A program made the position numbers and the translations under genes. Source: Aplidium turbinatum (Eukaryota; Chordata; Ascidiacea; Aplousobranchia; Polyclinidae). Taken from it: a stretch of 64,000 bases of DNA. A model generated the notes under the pieces. The model saw only the letters and a list, made by a program, of their open reading frames with translations, ran no database searches and was not told where the DNA came from. The stretch lies in the NCBI GenBank assembly GCA_918807975.1, contig OU964926.1:23815996-23879995 (forward strand), given 5' to 3'. Of this stretch, positions 34,151 to 43,750 are shown piece after piece. How positions within the stretch are numbered: the stretch's first letter is position 1; each line of letters opens with the position of its first letter.

Positions 34151-36305
34151 ATGGCACTGAAACGTAGTTACAACACGGCTCAGCAAGAAAACATTAACGT
34201 GACTTTAAACGCAATCCGCACAAGAGGAATCAGCATCAGGAAGGCTGCTGATGAATACAATGTGAAGCGATCTACATTGCACGATAAACTGAAAAACAAT
34301 CACCCCAAGGATGTCGGCAGGCCCAAAGAAGTTCAACCAGAGGATGAAAAATTATTGGTCGAAATGTTAGATCAGGTTGCCGCCTGGGGCTACCCAATTG
34401 GTGGATTTGAGGTGAAGCTTATGGTAAAAAATATTTTTGATCAGAGAGGCGATACATCAATTTTTAAAAACAATATGCCTGGCGACAAATGGCTGAAAAG
34501 CTTCATTCGTCGGAACCAGGTGTCACAACGTCTCGCCACAAACATCAGAAGAGCCAGGTCAAGCCTCAGCCAGGAGGCTATTAACAGCTTTTTCAATAAT
34601 ATTCATACCACTCTAAAAGATGCTGCTCCTGAGTCCATTTTTAATTTCGATGAGACGAATCTAACTGACAATCCTGGAAAAAAAAGGTGAGTGAAACTTT
34701 AAATTTGTTAATCAATCAATCAATCATTTTATTTTTCGTCATTAACGCGTCCGGGACGAAAAAGATACTAACTACAAAAATCGATATAAACCTACCACCA
34801 CGTTAACGAACGGGAAAAGGTGGCAAAACCTTGAAAGGTTTAAAATCCAAGTAGCCTACATCCCTGTGTAGGCCTATGTAGCCTACCGGTATGTAGGCCT
34901 AAGAATAATTTTATAACTCTTCAAGGTCTTGGTACGGAGGGGAACAAAGCGTGTGGAGAATGTGCGAGAGCACTCAAAAAGCTCCATATCTATCATGTGG
35001 TGTGGAAATGCTGGTGGAGAAACTGTCCCGCCAATGGTATTTATGAACCTTGTGATCAATGTTAGATTGTGTATAGAAAATCGCTCCTTTTAAATGTAGC
35101 TATAATTATCTACTTGCGGTTACTTCTGAATAACGAAAATTAACTTAACTGAAATGTTTTAAATAAGATATTACTTTTATGTTTAGGTTGTGTACAAAGC
35201 AAAGAATATATATGAAGGATGGAAGAGGGGTGGTCCTCCTAACACCGTCTACGACGTAACCCCCAATGGCTGGTTTGACAGCAGAACCTTCAGCGTCTGG
35301 TTCCACACTTGCTTCCTCCCATTTGTGGAAGGCAAGCCAGGCCCTAAAGTTCTGCTTGGTGATAACCTGGCATCACACTTCTGCCCAGATGTTATAAGAA
35401 AGGCGCAGGAGTGTAATGTATACTTCGCCTGCTTGCCGCCTAATGCCACACATCTTATGCAACCGCTCGATGTTGCAGTCTTCGGTCCAATGAAGAGGAC
35501 TTGGCAAAAGGTTCTGGCGGCGTGGAGGACGGAGTCAAGGAGGAAGGGGTGCTTACCCAAAGAATATTTTCCTGTGCTACTCCTCCGTCTTTCTAATCAG
35601 ATGCAGCCAACTCTGCCTAACAATCTGAAGGCTGGCTTCCGAACGTGCGGTCTCTTTCCTATGGATAGAAATCAAGTGCTGCGAAAGCTCCCGAGTAAGC
35701 CTTTTAGTAGCTGGCTGGTAGCCTACCTAATGTAGAGAGAGAATAATTAAATGTAGCCTAACTGGTATTATTTTGTGCATCTTTCAGACACTCAACCCGA
35801 CACATCTAGTTCCGTCCGTATTTTAAACGAGACACTGATTGATTTGCTAACGCAAAACCGTTCTACGCGGACAGAGAGGAGAAGTCGTGGAGCAAGAGTC
35901 CCTTCAGGTCAGCAGTTGGTGGTCGAAGTTGAAACCCGTCCGGTTCAATGTGAAGTACTGTCCCCCAGCCTACCGACCCCAGACAATTGTTCAACACAGA
36001 GACAGAGAAGTCGCCACGTTGCATCGTCTCATTCGTCCTCATCCGCTTCGTCTTCGACAGACATCTGTGAGATTTGCAGAGAATGGAATGCACCAAATGG
36101 GAACGACGAAGAAGATGATGAATGGGTGGCGTGTCAGTGCGATAAATGGTTTCACGTTACTTGCTGTGACTCTGGAATTCCCATTTGTGACGTGTGTAAT
36201 ACAGTAGAATTCGCCTATAACGGCTTCGTTTATAACGTCAATTCGCCTATTACGTCACATTTCGCTCGGTCCCGGCAGAATTCCTATCTTTTACATACAT
36301 TGTAG
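34151..36305 (+). CDS. Pogo/Tigger-like transposase with C-terminal PHD finger
   Basis: Exons as read: 34151..34686, 34926..35036, 35187..35694, 35788..36305. The N-terminus (KRSYNTAQQENI, then ISIRKAADEYNVKRSTLHDK) is a Psq-type helix-turn-helix, followed by a CENP-B-like HTH region (GDKWLKSFIRR). The DDE_1 domain has Asp in NFDETNLTDN, Asp in LLGDNLASHF and Asp in HLMQPLDVAVFGPMK. A PHD finger (C4HC3, CEICREW...CQCDKWFHVTCC...CDVCN) is at 36058..36198. Junction 1 is out of phase: exon 1 ends in phase 2 after a run of eight A, while the DDE-consistent frame of exon 2 (VLVRRGTKRVENV) starts in phase 0, so one base may be lost or gained. A MITE inserted at 36202 changes the last residues; without it the stop would follow about two codons later. 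Confidence 0.85.
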
Positions 36306-37026
36306 TTCGGCTACAACAGCATCGCCTATAACGTCAATTCGCATGTAACAGCACCCTTTATTGGTCCCCAGACGTCTTTTGTTCGTTTATAACGTCACTT
36401 TAAGCCATCACCTTCACCACGAACGGTCAGTCTTTTAATCCAGTTAGCGCTGCTGCTTGCAAAATGTCTTTCCTTTATTTCGCTACGTCGTTCTCAGCAG
36501 GGACTTTAACTGAATTAACTTTTTTCCCGCGTGAAAAACTATCACGTGTAAAAAGCAGCTCTACAGCTGACCTTTGAACAACCCAAAGCAACAGTTGTAC
36601 AATGTACGTGCAGTACTGTATAAACTAATTAAAAATTTTTTCCCGCGTGAAAAACTATCACGTGTAAAAAACAGCTCTACAGCTGTGTCAAATCCGTGTC
36701 AAAACCAAAACAGCTCAAGATCAATGCCTTTTTTGCTAATAAACAATGAACTTTTCTGCTATTGTATGTAACGAGCTGTATTGCGCAAATTTCCTGTATC
36801 TTTCGCTGTAGGTTATTTTTTTAAACAATTTCTTTGTTTACTGTATTTTCTGCGTGCCCTTTGTCAGTTTGGTGGTACATAGTAACCCTGATTGGATTAT
36901 ACACCTCTTTCTTTAATCAAAAAACGTTGTGGAATAGTTTGCGGTAGTTCGTCTATAACGTCAATTCGGCTATAACGTCAGTTTTTGCAAATCCCCTAGA
37001 GGTGCCGTTATAGGCGAATTCTACTG
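36202..37026. mobile_element. TA-flanked MITE inside the pogo-type element (825 bp)
   Basis: The ends CAGTAGAATTCGCCTATAAC (left) and the same sequence inverted (right) are near perfect over about 23 bp. The flanks are TA at 36200..36201 and 37027..37028. The phrase TATAACGTCAATTCG recurs inside. A 50-bp direct duplication (TTCCCGCGTGAAAAACTATC and onward) is at 36523 and 36638. CAGT ends with TA flanks fit a pogo/Tigger derivative. Confidence 0.92.
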
Positions 37027-37149
37027 TAGTATCTAAATAAAACCGTCTTCACTTGTTTTCCGTTCTTCACTGAAATCTAAAATAAAAGTGATGAACAGAG
37101 AGATTTAGCTCATAGTATGTTATCAGTAAGCAATAGGTTTTGGTTTGGT

Positions 37150-37443
37150 TTTTGAATCTTTATCCTCGGACTGACAACGCCTTGATAGGTTATTTCTGGT
37201 AGTTTCGCATAGCCTACTTGTAGAGGCTCTTGACGCAGGGACGGTTACCGAGATTGGCAGAGTGAAGTTTTCCGATTGTTGAAGTCTTGTTGCCGGGGAA
37301 TTATTTCATCCATTTGGTGCCGCTGAATGGACAGCAGTCCTTAGAATGCGTTGCTGAAGCGCACACCCGGAGAGTCGAACCAGCGCCGTTTGATCTTGAA
37401 GCTTCTTCGTTCACGAAGTCACGCGCTGAGCTATCGAGGCGGA
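37150..37443 (-). repeat. tRNA-derived SINE, family 2, full-length copy
   Basis: On the minus strand it starts with a tRNA-like head (GATAGCTCAGCGCGTGA as A box region, GGTTCGACTCTCC as B box), runs through the family body and ends AAAGATTCAAAAACC. It is inserted in the right part of the pogo-type element. Confidence 0.85.
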
Positions 37444-38065
37444 CGTCAATATTAATGTAGGCCTACCGGTATTTAGGATGTTTTTTTTGCGCTTCTTCAG
37501 CAATTCCCCCACACGTTATGCTTTTTTTTATTGCATTTTGTCTCTACGAATAATGAGCTATATCTGCCCCCTAACCCTATGTAGGGAGTCCTAGCGGAGG
37601 CTCGCAAGGTTCAATACGACGTTACGTATTCTACGCACGCACAAGTAACGTCAGCTATCTCCGAAGTTAGGCAACACTCTTCCAACTTCGGACATACATC
37701 TTAATTAATGGGTGTCCGAAGTTAGGCTTGTATGACCTAACTTCGGACACCGTACAAACGAGCATATATATGAAAATACGAATAGGGAAGCAGCAAAGTG
37801 CATTAAAATAAGTTACAAGGGATCCTAGAATGTTCTGATAACGGAAACATAAAATGTTTTTACAATCAGAGAAATGTTGTAATGTTAAGAAAAGTGTCCG
37901 AAGTTAGGACAGTTGACGGTACCATTTGTAATTTTTAGTTTTTATTATTTGTATTGTACTTTTTTTCAATATCGGAAAAGATTGACAACCTGACAATGAG
38001 CAAAGCGCTAGGTTGACAATCAATCAAGTTTATTTCGGCATAGCTCCACATTCGTTTGCAATGTA

Positions 38066-39918
38066 GGGGAAAGTAGGGCAAAATGAGGTGGTAGGGCAAA
38101 ACGAGGTTCTCGTTTTTTAAAAAAACTACGTACGTCACATAGCGGAAATTTTGGTAGGAAGTAACCAGCTTGGAATTGAATCAGTTTTTAGTTCAATTCT
38201 GTAATTTTAGTGTACAGAGGTGTTTTGTCTTTTGTGCAGCAGAATTAAAAAAACAGGTAATTCGTTAAAACAAACGGCCAAATGTTCTCGTGATTTTTTA
38301 TACTAAATAATTATTTGTTGCAGTTGTTGCTTTTTCTCATAACTCTTTAGGAAGTAGTGATACGGTAGCATAAGAAGGAAAATATTTGAATTTCCTTTCA
38401 CTGCAAGTGTTTTACAGCCAGTTTTTTTCTGTGTAGTGCAATGGGGCATAATGGGATTGTCACGAATTCTTTCTATCTCTTACCAGGAAAAAGACTTGGA
38501 AAGGTTCAATGACGTAGTTTAATGGGTCAAACCGAAAAGCAGTCAATTAAATGTCGAATGGATCTACTATGAAATGATAATCTAACTTCTTGAAGGACTT
38601 TAACGAACGGCTTCTCAATTAACTCTAATTTCGATCAGAAATTATATCAGCATCAATTCTCATCTGGTGTATTCGATTACTTCAACTCTCAATCAACAAT
38701 AATTTCTGCATCACTACCAATCCACAACTCATAACACAACTCCCATAATCACATAATCAACTCAATAATAATAATCACACAAATTACACCACTATTTATA
38801 AAAGGTTTGTTCGGTCTAGTAACTTCGAGAAGGTTACGTAATGTTGCATCACACGAACTCATCGTTCGGTCACGTAGCATTGAGCGGCATAAACATGCAA
38901 GTTTAAAGAAAACTCTAGAACTGCACGTAGCAATCGAAAGACCTAGAATACACGTTACATAATACAGATTTCGTAATCAGAGGTTACTTCAGGATAATGA
39001 CCAATGATAACCTATAGCATAAAAGTTTTACAATCAAAACAGCACGCTCGATCGAGATACAAGCAGCCCGTCGCAAGACCTCGCACATTGATTGTGACAG
39101 GGATAGTTACATCATTGCATGAAGCTACATGTGAAATGGGTTTCTTCGTTTTTGTTAGCCTACTTCTGGAAGCTATATGCTACAGGACATAGCAGAATTA
39201 AACTATTTGTTTATTAATAGATCTTAAATTATAGCTTATCATTCAAGAATATCCTAGCTAATATTTTTGGTACAAATATGAAATGGTAGAAACTTATATT
39301 AAAAAAACAACACGGCAAAATTGGGATGAAGGCACAATGAGAGCCGCTATAGAGTGCATTGTGAATAAAGAATGTGGATACCAGAAAGCTGCACAGCTAT
39401 TCGACATCTGATGAAGGGTGGATTTATTGTTGTTCTTGTGAGCAATGGGCACATTGTTCTTGTGCAGGAGTTCAGGATGACAATAGTCTTATTGTTTACA
39501 CTTGTGATTTATGCATTGAATAAGAATTGAAATGACAATATCAAAAACGAACAAAACTGATCATAATTGTGGTTCAAATGTTATTTTTGCTATTTTGCAT
39601 GTTTATTATGTAGGCTAATCATCAATGATAAACTTGTTTCTAGACTGTCAATGCATTGTTGCGTTGCAAATATCTGATTCACTTCTCTCATCCCATTTTG
39701 CCCCACCCATGGGGCAAAATGGGAAAAAAGGAACCTCTGGAATTTATTTGATACTTAAATGAGCATTATATATTAATTTTGATATTTTTTTGTTTGATTT
39801 GTGTAGCATGATGCCCGACCTTTCTGCTAAAACAAAAATTGTTCGTTTTTCTTAAGTCTTTAGAATTTTATGACTGTTTAGGCTTAAGTAGCCTATCCCA
39901 TTTTGCCCTACTTTCCCC
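38066..39918 (+). mobile_element. Internally deleted pogo/Tigger-type element, GGGGAAAGTAGGGC ends
   Basis: The ends GGGGAAAGTAGGGCAAAATG are inverted copies with TA on both sides (38064..38065, 39919..39920). Inside, 39283..39408 encodes a Psq-type HTH start (MVETYIKKTTRQNWDEGTMR, then GYQKAAQLFD). It is followed at once, in another frame, by 39411..39521 with a PHD-like finger (WIYCCSCEQWAHCSC, then CDLCIE and stop). The whole DDE domain between them is missing, so it cannot move itself. The phrase GGGGCAAAATGGG recurs inside. Confidence 0.85.
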
Positions 39919-40101
39919 TATACATGAGGAGATATAACAAATCGCTTGTTTGAACGTTGACATTGGGTCTTTTGTTTGTCTTTGGTCTTTATTTTGTCTT
40001 TGATATTGCCTAGTAATGGTATTTGGTCGGATTATGTCTCAGCTGAGGGCGGACATGTTTTTATTTCGTCTCATAAAATTTTTGTAAAACATAGCTGCCA
40101 G

Positions 40102-40733
40102 ATCATCATCATCATAATCCATCGTCGGTTTGTTCCCCACTAGTGGGGGTGGCCGATTGTTTCCGCGCAGCAATTGTATTAATCCCTTTTCTCCATTTTA
40201 CCCTGTCCCTTGCATCTTCCTCCTTCAGTCCGACTTTTTTAAATTCATCCTTCACTTGTTGTTTCCACGTTCTTCTTGGACGACCGCGTTTCCTCTTCCC
40301 ATCCACCTTTAGATCTAGTGCCTTTCTAAGAAAACTTCCTTCCTCCCTCCTTATCACATGTCCATACCATCTTACTCCATTTGCCCTTGCCAGTTGGTCT
40401 ATGGTCTCTCTCATCTCTAGCATATCCAACAATTCTTCAGTCCTTTTTTCCCTTCTTGTTTTCACTCCACACATTGCTCTCACCATTGACCTTTCCGTTC
40501 TTCTCAGGATTGCCAGTTCACTCTCTCTCAATATCCATGTCTCGCTACCATATAGCATTGCAGGCCGCACACAGCTCCGATATACTTTCCCTTTCATCCT
40601 TAGTGAGAATTTTCTGCCATACAACATTTCCCCACATTCCCTGAACTTTGCCCAGCCCAATCTTGCCCTTGTTGTCACCGCTGCTTCACATCCACCACTT
40701 CCATTTATCCGATCACCCAGATAACAGATGAGG
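40102..40733 (-). mobile_element. RTE-like LINE 3' part
   Basis: The minus strand reads the thumb and C-terminal region of a LINE reverse transcriptase: CYLGDRINGSGGCEAAV near 40700, then GKVYRSCVRPAMLYGSETW, and a KRKRGRPRRTWKQQV block. It ends near 40112. The 3' tail is a (ATG)n run (CAT repeats on the plus strand at 40102..40116). The catalytic YADD part is absent. It stops at the left duplication of the 10.9-kb element; whether it was cut there or was already truncated cannot be decided. Confidence 0.85.
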
Positions 40734-41034
40734 GTTTTAAAACCACCGTCATTCTGGCAGAATAATTCTGCGCGATCCGCCTAAAAAAAGGATTCGTAAA
40801 AATTTGCGCGATAAACAATGCGATGAAAGTAGCAACACTCGGAAGCTGATAAAATCACTTCTCGTTACCACATCAAAGCAAATCTTATATTTTTTCCATA
40901 GCCAAATGAACAGTGAACACAGAAATTTAAATAAAAAACTTGACTTGTCAAAGATAAAGCAACTGCAATTGCGAAAAGTTAGACAAAAAATCGTATCTAT
41001 TAAGACTGCTATATGTGATATGGCAAGAAAAGTA

Positions 41035-42290
41035 AGCATCACAAAAACAACTATAAAAATACTTTCCCGATATATTTTTCGGAATTTTATTTTTGAATTG
41101 TGTTCAGAATTAAATTTCCTTTCCAAGAGTGTCAATTTCGTGGTGGGGCAGACGAAGGAAACGCGAGCAGAATGGTTTAAAAATGAGGGAAATGTCTTAC
41201 GTATTTAAAAATAAATAGAGATTTTAACGTTTATAGACGCCTTCAATTAGGCGTCTATAAAAATATTTTCCCGAAATATTTTTCGGAATTTTATTTTTGA
41301 ATCGTGTTCTGAATTAAATTTCCTTTCCAGGGATGGCAAGCTTGTGGTGGGGCAGACGAAGGAAACGCGAACAGAATGGTTTAAAAATGGAGGAAATGTC
41401 TTACGTATTTAAAAATAAATAGAGATTTTAACGTTTATATACGCCTTCAATTAGGCGTCTATAAAAATATTTTCCCGAAATATTTTTCGGAATTTTATTT
41501 TTGAATCGTGTTCAGAATTAAATTTCCTTTCCAGGGGTGGCAAGCTCGTGGTGGGGCAGACGAAGGAAACGCGAGCAGAATGGTTTAAAAATGGAGTAAA
41601 TGTCTTACGTATTTAAAAATAATGAGAGATTTTAACGTTTATAGACGCCTTCAATTAGGCGTGTATAAAAATATTTTCCCGAAATATTTTTCGGAATTTT
41701 ATTTTTGAATCGTGTTCAGAATTAAATTTCCTTTCCAGGGGTGGCAAGCTCGTGGTGGGGCAGACGAAGGAAACGCGAGCAGAATGGTTTAAAAATGGAG
41801 TAAATGTCTTACGTATTTGAAAACAAATAGAGATTTTAACGTTTATACACGCCTTCAATTAGGAGTCTATAAAAATATTTTCCCGAAATATTTTTCGGAA
41901 TTTTATTTTTGAATCGTGTTCAGAATTAAATTTCCTTTCCAGGGGTGGCAAGCTCGTGGTGGGGCAGACGAAGGAAACGCGAGCAGATTGGTTTAAAAAT
42001 GGGGGAAATGTCTTACGTATTTAAAAATAAATAGAAATTTTAACGTTTATAGACGCCTTCAATTAGGCGTGTATAAAAATATTTTCCCGAAATATTTTTC
42101 GGAATTTTATTTTTGAATCGTGTTCAGAATTAAATTTCCTTTCCAGGGGTGGCAAGCTCGTGGTGGGGCAGACGAAGGAAACTGAGGCAGAATGATTTAA
42201 AAATGGAGGAAATATCTTACGTATTTAAAATTAAATAAGGATTTTGACGTTTTGACAAGCCTTCAATTAAGCGTTTATAAAAGATAGTTG
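41035..42290. repeat. Left subterminal array, 204-bp units
   Basis: The unit contains CTTACGTATTTAAAAATAAA and a near-palindrome GACGCCTTCAATTAGGCGTC. The palindrome is at 41239, 41443, 41647, 41851, 42055 and 42259, exactly 204 bp apart. Units differ by a few percent. Confidence 0.95.
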
Positions 42291-42704
42291 AAAAATTGGA
42301 AATTACAGAAAATAATGGAAAAGACCTGTACAAAAATAAATTCCTTGTATTACATTTGTTTATTAAGTTCTGTATTGTTGTAAAGTTTTCCCACCGCACC
42401 TTTGAGGCAACCTTATACGGTCGTTAGGTTTTTTGTTAACGCAGGACCTGTCGCCAGTAGTCATATTACACCTGCTTATACAGCACATCTTGAGTAGTGC
42501 AAAAAAATTGTACAGAATAGTTAATGCTTTATCAATATTGAACTTTTCAGAATTTGACAAAATGATGTGTAAATTTAAGAGATCCTAATTTGAAAACTTA
42601 AATTTCTCTAGAAAGCGATTATAGGCTATACATTTCGAATGGGTATTTTTTTAAGTTTTAATAGATTACTGCATCTACAATGATTTGATTTAGAAATCAC
42701 TAGG

Positions 42705-42934
42705 TTTGTTTGTCGTATCCAGACTTACACCTGGTGGTTGAAGATTTGGATTAAGTGGACACGAAAGCAATGAAGCCAATCTTCGTGTCCACTTTCAGGC
42801 ATGCCTTTAAGTGTCCTGCCAAAGACACACCCGCATGCTCTTGAACGGTGTCGAACCCGGTGCTCTTTCGATTGCCTTTCCAAGTTCTCACCACTCGGCT
42901 ATGCAGCCGACCTCACCACTCGGCTATGTAGTAG
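42705..42934 (-). repeat. tRNA-derived SINE, family 1, copy 3
   Basis: A and B boxes read on the minus strand (TAGCCGAGTGGT, GGTTCGACACC with one insertion). The block ACCACTCGGCTATG is duplicated at the head (42890 and 42914). It is inserted in the 10.9-kb element. Confidence 0.87.
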
Positions 42935-43038
42935 GTATCAGTTAATGAAGAATAATTTGTATTCTCTGAGCACAACATAAACTTCTAAACATTTTTTTCA
43001 GCAAATCGAGTAGGATGCTGCGGATTCTTTTGCTATAT

Positions 43039-43731
43039 TCAGTTTTTAGCTTTTACGTAGAAAAACAAGTATCCGCGATCCTGTATTACCTTTGTCATTT
43101 CGCAGAACGAAATACATCGAACTTTTTTGTCATTAAATTCCCAAACTACATTGGTTCCTTCTAGACAATAACAAATGTCATGGCCGTTTTCCTTCCCTTC
43201 ACCAAAATGTGCAATGGCACTTACGAATTTGTAATTACATTCAACGCCATTTGCATCCTCAAGAGTAAAAGTTTCATCTGCTGGGACACCTCTTTTGGAT
43301 TTGATTACACCAGTATTTTTACCTAAAGACAGAACCAAAACTTTGGGGAAACTAAATATTTGTTTACTCGTAGTGCAGTTCACACTTGTACATTTACAAC
43401 ATGGTGACATTTCGTTGTCAACGAGCAAGTTCTTTAGATATAAGGATAAAAGATTATTTTCTGAAATCCAGTGGTACATTGGTAGAAATAATACTTTTTC
43501 GTTATTTCTATGAAGCTCACTTTTTGAACCGCATTCAATACACTGGTGATACGTGACGTATTCCAGTGCCAATGTTATATCAGACCGCTCTAATAACAAT
43601 GGCAATGACAATTCGCTAAAAAATTCGGCAGGGTCATGTTGCAAATCCAGTGAAAATTTACTTCTTATATCATTCAACGTGTTTTTAAGTAGTTTTTCTT
43701 CTACGTTTCTGTTAACAATAGGATTATGCAT
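43039..43731 (-). CDS. USP-like (C19) deubiquitinase, C-terminal catalytic part, in the 10.9-kb element
   Basis: The 230 residues fit the later part of a ubiquitin-specific protease. LQHDPAEFFSEL matches the conserved Gln-Asp box. HQCIECGSKSE and CCKC are zinc-binding pairs. FSFPKVLVLSLG is the Fxx(P)xxLxLxL strand, and AIAHFGEGKENGHDICYCLE is the His box, followed by WEFNDKKV. The N-terminal Cys box (GLxNxGNTCY) is not in this ORF, so it is either on an upstream exon or lost. It begins 20 bp after the Ulp1-like frame, so both could come from one transcript. USP domains remove ubiquitin from proteins; what a transposon would do with one is unknown. Confidence 0.75.
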   Translation of the reverse strand: MHNPIVNRNVEEKLLKNTLNDIRSKFSLDLQHDPAEFFSELSLPLLLERSDITLALEYVTYHQCIECGSKSELHRNNEKVLFLPMYHWISENNLLSLYLKNLLVDNEMSPCCKCTSVNCTTSKQIFSFPKVLVLSLGKNTGVIKSKRGVPADETFTLEDANGVECNYKFVSAIAHFGEGKENGHDICYCLEGTNVVWEFNDKKVRCISFCEMTKVIQDRGYLFFYVKAKN

Positions 43732-43750
43732 TATAAGTTACCTACATTTA

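Larger units (their letters stand above)
33136..37923 (+). mobile_element. Pogo/Tigger-type DNA transposon with PHD-finger transposase
   Basis: The inverted ends of about 27 bp are GGTGCCGTCAACTGTCC on the left and inversely GGTACCGTCAACTGTCC on the right, each continuing TAACTTCGGAC. TA lies just left of the element, but the right flank is not a clean TA, so the last base or two are uncertain. The CDS is at 34151..36305. Later insertions are a MITE (36202..37026) and a SINE (37150..37443). The phrase CTAACTTCGGAC is repeated several times near both ends. Confidence 0.85.

Noticed and set aside
40143-40724. A 193-residue plus-strand ORF
   Set aside because: It is the antisense shadow of a clear LINE reverse transcriptase tail on the minus strand.
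40804-41208. A 134-residue ORF present in both ends of the 10.9-kb element
   Set aside because: It lies wholly in the terminal inverted repeat and runs into the subrepeats; the same is true of its inverted copy, so it is a by-product of end identity.
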